Positions 21,311 to 31,347 of a stretch of 64,000 bases of DNA are shown piece after piece. The notes below the pieces were generated by a model. The model was not told the origin of the DNA, made no database searches, and saw only the letters and a list, made by a program, of their open reading frames with translations. Each line of letters begins with the position of its first letter. Positions within the stretch are counted from its first letter, which is position 1. The stretch spans positions 34,542,676 to 34,606,675 of the forward strand of contig OU862915.1 of NCBI GenBank assembly GCA_917880885.1, read 5' to 3'. A program made the translations under genes and the position numbers. This DNA is from Limnephilus marmoratus. Taxonomy: Eukaryota; Arthropoda; Insecta; Trichoptera; Limnephilidae.

Positions 21311-21739
21311 ATTTTCATGTAGTTTCAGCTAGATGTCGACAGCTTAGTTAGTAATACGAAATTTTGCTGTATCTCAACTGATGGAAGTTGAGTAGATATC
21401 AGACGAGTGCCATCTATCATAGTTCGTGTCTTAGGTACGAACAGTTACGCAAGGGCACCTCCAGTCCGCTCGCTGGGGCATCATAACTACTTATAGCCTA
21501 GTCTAGAAAGAACATTCAGATCTTAAATATTAATTGTTAATGTTTATCATAATTAAATAAATGCACCACTAATCACACGAACCTTAAATTTGAACCTTAA
21601 GCGGAAATTAAGAGATACAATAATAATACAGCACAAGATTCCGAACCATCCAAAGTCAGTGGGAATATAGCATCCCCAGAAGGGATATGTTGATAAGCGT
21701 GAGGCGGAAAAGGAAGGACATGGATAAGTTGAACTGAAC
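21311..21739. other. No recognisable feature
   Basis: No supportable gene. Confidence 0.45.
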
Positions 21740-21900
21740 TACAGATTCCAGATTCCTACTCTCCCCTCATACATGTTATCTTCTTAGAACTTCCGGTTAT
21801 TAAAAAAATCTTCCTTCCAAAAATTTTAAAGATGACATAGGCCTCGAGGAAAATTATTTTCTTCAAGGCCCTTCTGCGTGGACCTAACGCGAAAGAAAAA
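21740..21900 (+). repeat. Family R, copy 5 (3' end)
   Basis: AGATTCCTACTCTCCCCTCAT, GATGACATAGGCCTCGAGG, then the terminal hairpin GGCCTCGAGGAAAA / TTTTCTTCAAGGCC, then TGCGTGGA. Confidence 0.65.
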
Positions 21901-22600
21901 TGCTGACTTTTAGAAATAGGCTTTTTTTTTTAAAGACAGAACTTTTTGAATTTTTGGAAAATATCTAATAATGTCGAAGATATAAGCTTTCCATTTATTT
22001 GGACAATGATTTGTTTATTTATTTATTTATTTATTAACGCCCTTTTACGGGGCTTTTACATATGAATAGTAAGAAATATACAGTATTTATTGTACATAAC
22101 TGAACTGCCCCCGTAACAATATTTTATATTTATTTAAAGATAATTTAAGATGTCCATTGACTTGGTATAATTGTTTCCCTCCGTTGGTATTCTGGGCAAA
22201 GAGGAATACATATGGTAGTTAGTTCCAGAATTACAGCACTGAAATAATCCTGACTTCTAGTATTATGTAGTGGAATCCGAAAGCTTATCAATTGGAGAAA
22301 TACCGGACTGTCAACTAAATCATTTAGAATTTTATGAAGAAATACCAAGTCAGTGAAAATTCTTCTGTCTAACAATTTGAGCATATTCATATCATTTAAA
22401 ACAGTGTTGTAGTTCAACATAACTGCTGGAAAACCCATTTTAAAATAAAGAAAACGTAAGAATTTGTTTTGTATTCTTTCAACAACTTATACATGCATAT
22501 TATAATATGGGTTCCAGACGGGAGAATTGTACTCAAGCTGACTTCTAACATATAAAATATAACAGTTTAATACACTTTACAATGTTAGAATTATTGTAGT
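21901..22600. other. No certain feature
   Basis: AT-rich; a minus-strand 97-aa frame at 22145-22438 (LLDRRIFTDLVFLHKILND, RIPLHNTRSQDYF) resembles the C-terminal tail of jockey/CR1-like RT ORFs, so this may be a further LINE remnant. Confidence 0.35.
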
Positions 22601-22861
22601 ATCCTACTAATATTATAAAGGCGAAAGTTTGTATGGATGTATGTTTGTTACTCTTTCACACAAAAACTACTGAATGGATTTTAAAAATTCTTTCACTAAT
22701 AGAAAGCTACATTATTTGCGAGTATTATAGGCTATATATATTGGTAATTTCTGGCGTTATGAATAATCTATGGCGTTATGAAATTATTTATCATGCGTTT
22801 TCTGTTCCTAACGAAATCGATTTTTTGCTAACGTCAGAAAAAAAGCAAACCAATTATCGCC

Positions 22862-23218
22862 TTTTTTTTTTTTTTTTTACAGTGAATACCGCACAAGAAT
22901 CTCAACTGCTCCCGTCTGGAGCCAGTGAGACTATGGCATCCCCAATTGGGGTATGTTGTGAGGCTGAAGGTAGTGGGGAGGGGAAGGAGGTGGGGAAGAG
23001 GAAGGTTGGGAAGTACCTGGCTATTCAGATCTGGTCACTAAACACGGCTAAAGCCATTTTCAAGCAACGTTTCAATTCTGAATGGTGGTCTTACACCAGG
23101 GCGATACTAATAGTATCTTCCACTCTGGAACATGCCGCAAATATACTATATATTATTTTAAATGAATTAATTGTGAAATAACACAAATTAATCAAATAAA
23201 ATTAATTTGTGTTATTTC
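22862..23218 (-). mobile_element. SINE copy 3, with head replaced by an inverted repeat
   Basis: Minus-strand copy with its A tail as the T run at 22862-22878. The body is almost identical to copies 1 and 5. The tRNA head is absent; instead 18 bp of the body (23175-23192) are repeated in inverse (23201-23218) around an 8-nt spacer. The 182-aa frame reading through it is not a gene. Confidence 0.8.
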
Positions 23219-23439
23219 CTTGGAAACGATGTTTTTTTTTTTTTTTAATTAGGCAATTCACCCTAAATAGAGTGCTTTGTTGGCGTCGTACTTAATAACC
23301 GTCTCTAATAATGAATCACCGAAATGTATGTATGCGCATAAACCCGAACGACTGCATTAAATTGGACAATTCTTTTTTTTGTTCGTTATTTTGAATAAAA
23401 CTACCGTTGAGTTCTGGCTATGAAATGAACACTATGAAA

Positions 23440-24005
23440 TTTGTATAAAAAAATATAATTGGTGGCACACGAGCAGTTTGAAAACTGAATGCATCGGGAA
23501 TGAATGTGTGGAATGCGGGTGGTGAGAGGGGGGAGTAGGGAGGGGGGAGGGGGTGTTGGAAGGGTGTTGGTGGAGGGGGAAAGGGGAGGGGGAGGAGGCT
23601 GGGGTGAGGGGCTTAGGGGAGGGTGAGGGGGGAGGGAAGGAATGGGAAAGGGGAAGGATGGAGGAGGGTGTAGGTTGGTGGTGGGGTGGGTGGAGGGGGA
23701 AGGGGTTGTTGGGGGGAGTGGAGTGGTTAGAGGGAAGGTGGAGGAGGCGGAGGATTGTGGTGGGAGTGGGGGAGGAAGGAAGGGGAAGGGGGAGGGGTGG
23801 AGGAAGGTGGGGGGAGGTGGAGTGGGGAGGGGTATGGGTTGGGGGAGGGGTGGGTGGAGAAGGAGGGGGAGGGAGAGGGGGGTTGATGGATGAGTGGAGT
23901 GGGGAGAGGGAAGGTGGAGTGGGAAGAGGAGTGGGTGGAGGGGGATGGGGGTTGATTAGGGGGAATGGAGTGGGGAGAGGGAAGGTGGAGGAGGCGGAGT
24001 GGGAT
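23440..24005. repeat. G-rich repeat (family U), copy 1
   Basis: Starts with GTGGCACACGAGCAGTTTGAAAACTGAATG, homologous to 30405-30440, then about 500 bp of almost pure G/A/T with few C, including repeats of GAGAGGGAAGGTGGA. The proline- and glycine-rich frames on the two strands are artefacts of composition. Confidence 0.75.
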
Positions 24006-24049
24006 TCCCCTAATACCATGCGAGCGAAGCCGCGGGAAAAAGCTAGTAG

Positions 24050-24605
24050 TCAATGAATCCCAACATTTTTAATAAATACTTTCGGCTTCATAGATACTGC
24101 AATAATTATAATATCCGTGTTATCATGGGTTGTCAATCACAATCCCCCATCACTGCATAAACAATATTTTCTGCTTAATATAATGGGTAGGATGAATCAA
24201 ATATTGTCAGGAATATCACATCCCCGATGTTTGTCTATCTTAATCAACAAAAAAGGTTAAACACGTACACATTACTGTTATAATTAAATTGTGATACTTT
24301 GCGTGTGTGAAACTTAAATGTGTGAAACGTAGAAACTTTGTGTGCGTGAAATTGTGTGTCCCTACCTAAATACTAAACTGTGGCGGTGCGACGATGCGAT
24401 AGACTGTGGGCGCTAAATAATAGCGAACTTGCGAATGTGTGAAATGGTGTGTAGGTACACCACTGAAGATAATAATATACACCGATTGAAGTGCGTTGTG
24501 GGCGAGTCAGTGCGCCGGAACTAAGCTAAATTTTAATTAATTAAAATGGAATTTCATATTATTTTTGTTTTTAAAATAAGACAATAACTTATAAAACACC
24601 ACTTT
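24050..24605. other. No recognisable feature
   Basis: AT-rich, no gene. Confidence 0.45.
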
Positions 24606-24609
24606 TATT

Positions 24610-24670
24610 ATGTATTTATACCGACCTGGTTTCGCTACAACCGTAGCTTCTTCAGGGCAGTATAATAAGC
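24610..24670 (-). ncRNA. Hammerhead-ribozyme-like motif 1
   Basis: On the minus strand CTGAAGA (24655-24649) fits the CUGANGA core; a 5-bp stem II follows (GCTAC-GGTT-GTAGC, 24647-24634), then GAAA (24633-24630) and CCAGGTC with GTC at the expected cleavage position. Stem I can form between TATA...CC upstream and GGTATA downstream with a small bulge. All core nucleotides are present. Penelope-like elements are known to carry such hammerheads; the host element is not recognisable here. Confidence 0.6.
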
Positions 24671-24904
24671 CACTAAAATTTACCAGTGTTGTAATGTGTA
24701 TTATAAATAATAATATATTATGCTTTCGCAGCGGGTTGGAAAAAAATAGGCTGAACACTGGTGGAGTGTAGTGAGTGGGAGTAAGAGTGAACGGAGGATT
24801 GGGAAGTGAGTGTTCTTTTTCAATGGGAAACAACCTAATATTAAATTGATAAACCCAAAATTAAAAAAAAAAAAAAATAATAAATACTGCCACATCACCA
24901 AGTA

Positions 24905-25260
24905 TCTTTTTTTTTACAGTGAATACCGCACAAGTATCTCAACTGCTCCCGTCTGGAGCCAGTGAGACTATGGCATCCCCAATTGGGGTATGTTGTGAGG
25001 CTGAAGGTAGTGGGGAGGGGAAGGAGGTGGGGAAGAGGAAGGTTGGGAAGTACCTGGCTATTCAGATCTGGTCACTAAACACGGCTAAAGCCATTTTCAA
25101 GCAACGTTTCAATTCTGAATGGTGGTCTTACTGATAGTATCTTCCACTCTGGAACATGCCGCAAATATACTATATATTATTTTAAATGAATTAATTGTGA
25201 AAACACAAATTAAAAAAAAAAAATGTAATCAAGGGTATTACCCACTGGACTACGGAGGTC
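24905..25260 (-). mobile_element. SINE copy 4
   Basis: A tail as the T run at 24908-24915; body as in copy 3 with a 14-bp deletion near 25130. The head is cut to about 20 bp (CTGGACTACGGAGGTC at 25236-25260 on the plus strand). Confidence 0.8.
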
Positions 25261-25284
25261 TACTTTCCATGAAGAAACCAAGTT

Positions 25285-25530
25285 AATTTAATTGATTACC
25301 AACACTTCTGCCATAGTTCGCTCCAAGTGGTTCGCTACCTTTAGTGACTTAGCAGGGGTGTCCGGGTTCAAGGGATGAGGTTTGTGTGGGTCTTGGCGGC
25401 GGATGCGTCTGTCCACCAGCTGCGTGGCAGGCCGGATCGGGAGAGAATGGTTGAGGGAGTCCCTTTAACTTCTCCAACCGTAATCTCTCGGAAAATCGCC
25501 TTGCACCGCAGTGGATGGGATGGAGTCATA
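25285..25530 (+). repeat. Family R, copy 6 (middle)
   Basis: Contains TGACTTAGCAGGGGTGTCCG, GGTCTTGGCGGCGGATGCG, GGTTGAGGGAGTCCC and CGCCTTGCACCGCAGTGG. The minus-strand 71-aa frame here is not a gene. Confidence 0.65.
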
Positions 25531-25539
25531 TACACATTT

Positions 25540-25600
25540 AACTGAAACCGGTTGACGCGTCGACCGATTTCAGTTGATCTCAACCTTCATCAGGACAAAA
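25540..25600 (-). ncRNA. Hammerhead-ribozyme-like motif 2, in a palindrome
   Basis: Minus strand: CTGATGA (25593-25587), stem II GGTTG-AGAT-CAACT with a closing G-U, GAAA (25571-25568), then TCGGTC. The downstream half is repeated in inverse (25540-25557 against 25558-25575, 18-bp arms with 2 mismatches), so the plus strand carries a second half-motif with GAAACCGGTTGAC. Confidence 0.5.
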
Positions 25601-25810
25601 ACATATTATTAAATGAAAAAATTCACTATATTATTACAAATTTAAATTAAAAATAAATATTAATAATAAAAAAGTGGTGTATTACAAAGTGTATGATTTT
25701 ATTTAATATATTATGTAAAACTCCAAAATATTTGTTTCCTTCGATATAACAAAAAATACATATATTTAAAAAAAAAGAAAAAATATATATATAATGCATA
25801 TTTTTGTTAT
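25601..25810. other. AT-rich spacer
   Basis: No gene; includes the TTATTAATAATAAAAAAGTGGTG-like context also seen beside other hammerhead-like motifs. Confidence 0.35.
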
Positions 25811-25814
25811 TGTC

Positions 25815-25850
25815 CTGATGAGGGTTTAGAACCACAGAAGTGTATATGTC
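25815..25850 (+). ncRNA. Decayed hammerhead-like motif 3
   Basis: CTGATGA (25815-25821), a possible GGTT-TAG-AACC stem, then AGAAG in place of GAAA and ATGTC at the end. The core is broken, so a functional ribozyme is unlikely. Confidence 0.25.
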
Positions 25851-26018
25851 GGCGGCCGATCGTAAAAACAGGCGGATCATGATGCGCCTGGCCACATCGT
25901 GATCTGCCGCCATTTCACAATGTCCCGGATAGTTAGGCACATCACGAAAAGGCAGATTTACAACCAGACGTATTGATCGAAGATGAACGTCCGACATTCC
26001 GCCTTGCTATTTGCTTAA

Positions 26019-26493
26019 GCCTCCTCTACACGCAGACAGATTCATCTACAGATGTCACCGGCGGACGCGTCCGCCGACGTGTAGAGGGGGTGATTTGCTC
26101 GTCTGTGGTAGGTATTTGACGTTGGCAGATACGTCCGCCACTAATCCGTTAGTTGTCGGTTTTTGTAGCACGGATCAAAGGGTTTCGGCGGAGCAGCGAG
26201 CGGTCTGTCCACACGTCTGACGACGGATCAGTGTTCATCGGGAAGCGAATGAGAGTGCACGCGTGATTCTTGCAGTTTTTTTTTCATTCTCAACTCTACT
26301 GCGATGGACACTTACATAACACTTAAAAGTACTAAATAAATAAATAGCTGCGGCAGCTTCGGTCTCAATATCCATTTTGCATGCGTACGTGTTGCGTCTG
26401 TCGAGAACCAAAACAGATTGATCCACCTACAGATGTATGGACGGCTCGTAAAGATTCATCTGCGGACGCATCTGCTGACGTGTAGAGGGGGCA
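26019..26493. mobile_element. TTAA-flanked MITE (piggyBac-type target)
   Basis: Flanked by TTAA (26015-26018 and 26494-26497), with inverted ends CCTCCTCTACACG / CGTGTAGAGGGGG and GC-rich subterminal blocks (GCGGACGCGTCCGCC). No transposase. Confidence 0.6.
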
Positions 26494-26535
26494 TTAAGCA
26501 TATTTCATTAAGAGTTGTAAAATGGCCATTTGATC

Positions 26536-26697
26536 ATGGCCTCTAACAGTAAGAACGAGATTGTTTTAGATAAAATGGAGAACATGGAGCAAAGTGATAA
26601 CGATAAAAAAGTGCATTTCAGAAGAATTTTGAAACACCCGGATGATCCCACGGAACGCACAATATCAACTGATCAATATTTTGACAGAAATTCATAA
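26536..26697 (+). CDS. Small hypothetical ORF inside the long-TIR element
   Basis: 53 codons from ATG at 26536; acidic and hydrophilic (KMENMEQSDNDKK, HFRRILKHPDDPTERT). After the stop a shifted frame continues FIKPLDMADVIKR before a second stop, which suggests a decayed longer ORF. No known family recognised. Confidence 0.25.
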   Translation: MASNSKNEIVLDKMENMEQSDNDKKVHFRRILKHPDDPTERTISTDQYFDRNS

Positions 26698-27136
26698 AAC
26701 CGTTGGACATGGCGGACGTGATAAAAAGATGAATAATATTAAAAAAGCTTTGTATTCCAAAAAAAGCTATTTAAATTTTATGTTAACCTGTGCGATGTGT
26801 GCGAATTAAAGCGTTCCTTCGTTCCTTGCCCAAAAAAAAGTATAGTTTCTAAACCCATAATTTCTTAAGATTTAATTTTTAATGTACGGGGCCAAGTCGA
26901 TTTATGTACTATTTTGTTAAGATTGAAAAACAAACATTATTGGTTGACTAAAATGTGTCTACTTATTTAACAAAAATGGTCTTCCTACAAAATGATATGG
27001 CTAAACGTGGTTAGCAAATGGAGAATGTCAAAGAAGCGCCTGGCGTAAGTTAGGCACATTGTGAAATGGCGGCAGATCACGATGTGGCTAGGCGCATCAT
27101 GATCCGCCTAATTTTACGATCAGCCGCCGACATATA

Positions 27137-27835
27137 TATCAAATAAACTGGTTTCATACAAAGAACTTTTCATTTGTAGTACCTACACGTCATTCTTGCT
27201 TTACACTTCGCAAACTTGACACCGTAAAATACTTTTTAAGAAATACAAACATTCCCAATATTTGAAAATCTCGCAAAACCACCAAGGTAAGCGGATAATG
27301 TTGCTTGTGTTGTGATGGAGGACTTAGTCAGCTGAGGAATAGAATAAACGACGTCTGGGTTTTATCGAAGTGTGATGCCAATTCATTATAGTGATAATAA
27401 TATTTATTTATAAATGCCGAACAGAGATACAAGTTTGGCGATATCATTTATTATTTCACAAATTGGTATTTCTGTTCCACAGATTTTCCTTTCAGTGGTG
27501 AACGCACGGAGAGATAATTGTGCCAGACAAAAGCAAAGTTGGACCACCGTACAGTGCAACATTCCTTACTGGGTGGGATACAAGCGGGCGCCGCGGAGGC
27601 AGCATGCCCTTGCGGTCAATAATTCTATAAAGTCCAGCTGGTGCGGTATACTTAGGTACGTACTTACACACTGTGCGGTGAAATTTCATTTCAAGTAGGA
27701 GAAACGTGGTAGAAAGGTCAAAAGCTTTAATAGAAATCTACCAGCGTATCGATTTATATTGTTCACTCTTTCGACTAAATTTCGAAAATGGGTTATCATC
27801 CATATAAATAATTTTGAATTTAAAATTAATAAAAA
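27137..27835. other. No certain gene
   Basis: The 94-aa frame at 27414-27698 has no recognisable domain. Confidence 0.4.
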
Positions 27836-27837
27836 AA

Positions 27838-28140
27838 CTGACGGGTTGTTTCAGAGAATTCGAGCGAAATTTCAAAGTTAGTTTTCAAGTTCTGTGCAAG
27901 TCCTACTCAAGTTTTGTTATTATACTCATATATGAGTACATAAAAGGCAATAATTTTGAATTAAAAAATAATTCAATACTTAGGACGGGTTGTTTCAGAT
28001 AATTTGAGCGATTCATCAAATTTGAAAGTTAAGTTCTTTGAAAGTCCTAATCAAGTTATATTATTATACCAATGTGGGCCAGTAGCTTAGAAAACTGAAA
28101 TAATTACAGAAATTGAATAGAACTTTCACATAATCACTTT
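27838..28140. repeat. ACGGGTTGTTT-type MITE remnants
   Basis: GACGGGTTGTTTCAGA occurs twice (about 27840 and 27983), each followed by AATT(T/C)GAGCGA and CAAGTT blocks, and AATTGAATAGAACTTTCACA near 28110 is the inverted partner. Related to 62011-62223. Confidence 0.45.
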
Positions 28141-28142
28141 GA

Positions 28143-28195
28143 TTTTTAAAAAAATCAACATATTTCTTGAGCAATGCTTACTTCATCAGTGCTTA
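28143..28195 (-). ncRNA. Hammerhead-like motif 4
   Basis: Minus strand: CTGATGA (28189-28183), a weak stem II (AAGC-ATT-GCTC), GAAA (28166-28163), then TATGTTG. Core boxes intact, stem II poor. Confidence 0.35.
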
Positions 28196-29156
28196 CTTAC
28201 TAATTTCAACGATAGATTTAAAGATGTCGATAGAAAGGTGGGATAAGGGAAGTAAAAGGGGGAGGGGAAAATAAGGCGTAATTCACAAAGTGAAAAAAAA
28301 AATTATGACGGGTCACTAAAATCATTTTTTGGTTATTTATAATATTTAAACTCATCTTACACTCTTTCTAATTTCCTATATTTGTAACTTGCCTAATTGG
28401 CTAGCATTAACCTTTTACAGTGTAGCAAACTTATTCCATGATTACTGTTTAAAGGGAGAATTCTAGTCTTGAAAAAAAATTCTTGATATTCCGATAGTTT
28501 AGGTATTCATGAATATATCCTTAAAAGGAATTTTCAAAATTCGAATTATTTTAAAAGTTATAACCATTTTAGTTCTACTTGTTTAGATGGAAACTAACCA
28601 GAATCTGAATAGAGCAAAACTTTAAACGCATGTTTCTCGAAACTACTCTTTTCGAGACGGTTGACACGATATCTCAGGTTCTACTGAACCAATTTACTTG
28701 AATTTTGATGTGAGACTTCTCTATACATTACTCTTTTGCCCCTACCGAGAATTAAAACAAAATTTCTATTTTTACTATTTAAAAAAAAATCGGAAATGCC
28801 AAAAAAACTGGTAAAAAATGTCTTTTTATTTCAGACAGCCACCATTTTGCGAAAACATTTTTTTTTACTTTTCAGTAGTATAGGCCATAGAAGAATTTGT
28901 TTGGATTAAGAAAAAAAAAATGATTACTAGGAGGGTTGTAATTGTGTGACCCCCCACTTCAACACCCTGTAACTTTTTGAATTATTTCGTTTGATTTTTT
29001 GTAATGTTTAATAAATATTTGGTAAAATAATGGCTATTAAAAATATTATTTGTTTTTTTTTATTGCACCTGAAAAAATATCTAGAATAACCCCTTAACAC
29101 CTCATCCCAATTTAAAAGTTTAATCCTGAAAACAAGTCACAAATATAACATAATTA
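28196..29156. other. No recognisable feature
   Basis: AT-rich, no gene. Confidence 0.45.
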
Positions 29157-29366
29157 TTAATTCAAATTAATAAAATACTTAGTTTTTACTACTTTTATTG
29201 TTTACAAAACCAACATGTTTCTTGAGCAACGCTCACTTTTTCAGGGTTTTTATTGATATAAACCACGTATCAATAAAAACCCCGAAGAAGTGAGCGTTGC
29301 TCACGAAACATGTTGGTTTTGTAAACAATATAAGTAAAAACTAAGTATTTTATTAATTTGAATTAA
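29157..29366. repeat. Fold-back element with hammerhead-like arms
   Basis: About 100-bp arms (29157-29258 and 29268-29366) with a 9-nt spacer. Each arm reads, outwards from the centre, C(T/C)GAA(A/G)A, stem II GTGAGC-GTT-GCTCAC (perfect on the plus strand), GAAA, CATGTT. The minus-strand copy has CTGAAAA and the plus-strand copy CCGAAGA, one change each from CUGANGA, so both look inactive. Confidence 0.6.
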
Positions 29367-29734
29367 AATGGTGCCACAAAATAAGATTGCTGTGTTAGAA
29401 GAAATAATTATTACTGTCAAATTGTAATTTGTTACACAGTATTCAAAAATACATTTCACAGAAAAATTAAACGAATTAATTATTCCTTCTTCCTAGAATA
29501 TGAGTCGACTAAAAACTGTTCCATGTAATTGTTAATCAGTTTGGAAATAAGTTATTTCTAAGAAAGACATCCAAAACTGTTGCCACGTGCTAAAAATAAG
29601 TTGGTTGGAATGAATTAATAATATAATAGAGGAGGGACGTAAAGGTAACATTTAATATTAACTCCTCAGAAATCCGGCGTATTTTGTCATTCGGTCAAAA
29701 TATTTCCGCTTTGCAATTAAAATCTTTTATACAA
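29367..29734. other. No recognisable feature
   Basis: AT-rich, no gene. Confidence 0.45.
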
Positions 29735-29845
29735 TAAAAAAAATACATAAATTTATTGTAGACCACTTTTATTTTATTAACACTGAACCGGTTTCGGAAG
29801 CCTCCTTCCTTCGTCTACAACAAATTTATGTGTTTTTTTTTTATT
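29735..29845 (-). repeat. Fold-back locus with hammerhead-like remnant
   Basis: Inverted flanks (ACATAAATTTATTGTAGAC / GTCTACAACAAATTTATGT) surround, on the minus strand, TAGACGA (two changes from CUGANGA), stem GGAAG-GAGG-CTTCC, and GAAACCGGTT. Confidence 0.4.
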
Positions 29846-30384
29846 TTAAATTATGTCGAGTCACAAAGTTAATGCTTTTTACAAATGTGAAAAATCTAAT
29901 TTATGGAATATTTTTGTAAGCATATCTGAAAACTAAAAACCGTTTTTGAAAGGTGATGATGTACATTTACAAACGTTTTTATTAGAATATGTAAAAATGA
30001 TTCCCTGTTTCCCTTGGTCACGCCATAACTTCGGAAGGACTTCACTTATTTCATTTTTCTTTTTTAAAGTTTTCTAATACTTTGTAGAAGGTTCTTACGG
30101 AAAAAAATTAAGAACATTGCACAGAAAATTGGATTATTCCAGAAAACTTAACGACTATTTTAACTTCGCACATTTGAAAGTTCGCGCATTTGACGAAATT
30201 GAATTTAGCAGGCAGCAATAGACAATTCTTATGTCATTTTGTGACATAAGAATTGTCTATGGATTTATTAAAATATAGACATTTTAAAAAGGTACCTACA
30301 TATGTTAGGTACCAAATTTGATTGATTGCACTTAAAATATATACATGGATGAATATTTGTAATATACGAAAAATGAAAATTTTA
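29846..30384. other. No recognisable feature
   Basis: AT-rich; a small palindrome at about 30218-30260 (TAGACAATTCTTATGTCA and its inverse). No gene. Confidence 0.45.
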
Positions 30385-30650
30385 ATAAAAAAATTGTAAT
30401 AGGTGGCACGCGAGCTGTTTGAAAACTGAATGTACTGGTACTGAATATATGGAACGCGGGTGGAGGGTTTGCCAGACGAGGGAGCGGAAGAGGAGAGAAA
30501 ATAGAGAGAAGAACGGGGAAGGGGAACGCGGGAGGAGAAGGGGATGCGGGGGGGGGGGGGGGTAGGTGAACGGGGACGCACGGGAAAAGACATCCAGGGA
30601 GAAACAATTGTTTTTTTTAATATGACATTGCAATGCATGCCTGGAACCAA
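30385..30650. repeat. Family U, copy 2
   Basis: AGGTGGCACGCGAGCTGTTTG at the left as in copy 1, a G-rich centre with an 18-G run at about 30549, then GAACGGGGACGCACGGGAA and GACATTGCAATGCATGCC, shared with 51430-51515. Confidence 0.65.
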
Positions 30651-30974
30651 ATTTTTTAAATATTAAAATTTTTATTTCAAAGAGTTTCAAAAATGGCTCA
30701 CCTTTCGTTTTTTATATCAAAAATTACTGATAATGAAAAAAAAGATAATCACACACATGTTTTATTAGAAAAATATATCATAAAGGTTATTATTATCTTT
30801 TTGTCGTTTCATAAAAAAAATAATGAATACAAACGTCTTGAAATTTTAAACACTTCTCTCAAATTGCTATCGGAAACTTTCGTTTCATGGAGGTGCACAT
30901 TTAAAATTTTCGGCATCTAAATTTTAGACTTGAATATAAAACATGCAGTTTTTTCTATCCGACACCGTTTAAAT

Positions 30975-31339
30975 GAGTGGTTCCCAAAGTGGTCTGTACG
31001 GACCCCTAGGGGTTCCTACGATCATTCAGAGGGTCCGTGGAAAATTAAAATTGAGTTGGTGGTCCCTGAACAACGATAGGGGGTCCGCGCAAGGTTTAAT
31101 ATAAAATAACAAAAATTATGACACATTTTTATTAATATGGAAGTTATGTTAGGTTACTAATGCTAATCAGCATAATATACTCCAGGAGAAGTGCGTACAA
31201 CAAAATTTTCAAGTCTTGGACAAAAATAATGTTTTCGGTTTCCAAATCCTTCAAAATTGCACAATAGAGATGAAGATGGGTTTGCTTATTGATAAGGGGG
31301 GGGAGGGGTCCGTGGGACAAAAGAGTTTAGGAACCACTG
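30975..31339. mobile_element. hAT-like MITE
   Basis: Ends AGTGGTTCCCAAA / TTTAGGAACCACTG; flanks GTTTAAAT (30967-30974) and GTTTAGAT (31340-31347) match at 7 of 8 bases, an 8-bp hAT-type target duplication. Inside, GGTCCGTGG blocks are inverted. No transposase. Confidence 0.75.
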
Positions 31340-31347
31340 GTTTAGAT

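Larger units (their letters stand above)
22602..24046 (+). mobile_element. Helitron-like element with nested repeats
   Basis: Starts TCCTACTAATATTATAAAG after A (22601) and ends GCTAG before T (24047), so it fits 5'-TC...CTRR-3' insertion between A and T. A short GC-rich hairpin (GCGAGCGAAGCCGC) lies just before the end. Same 5' end as 49768. The interior has a SINE inserted backwards and a G-rich repeat; no Rep/helicase, so it is non-autonomous. Confidence 0.7.
25843..27136. mobile_element. Element with 81-bp inverted repeats
   Basis: The ends 25843-25923 and 27056-27136 are inverted copies (TATATGTCGGCGGC, AGGCGGATCATGATGCGCCT, CACATCGTGATCTGCCGCC, ATTTCACAATGT). Single copies of the same unit occur at 49510-49585 and 54588-54668. 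A TTAA-flanked MITE is nested inside. Could be a DNA transposon or two independent unit insertions; no target duplication was found. Confidence 0.5.

Noticed and set aside
22633..23181. 182-aa plus-strand ORF
   Set aside because: Runs through a Helitron start and a backwards SINE; the same SINE sequence recurs at 24919 and 36502.
23432..24056. Proline-rich (minus) and glycine-rich (plus) long ORFs
   Set aside because: Low-complexity G-rich repeat; composition alone removes stop codons.
25560..25600. Simple palindromic restriction-like site
   Set aside because: The palindrome is longer and contains the full CTGATGA and GAAA boxes, so it is better explained as a hammerhead-like motif.
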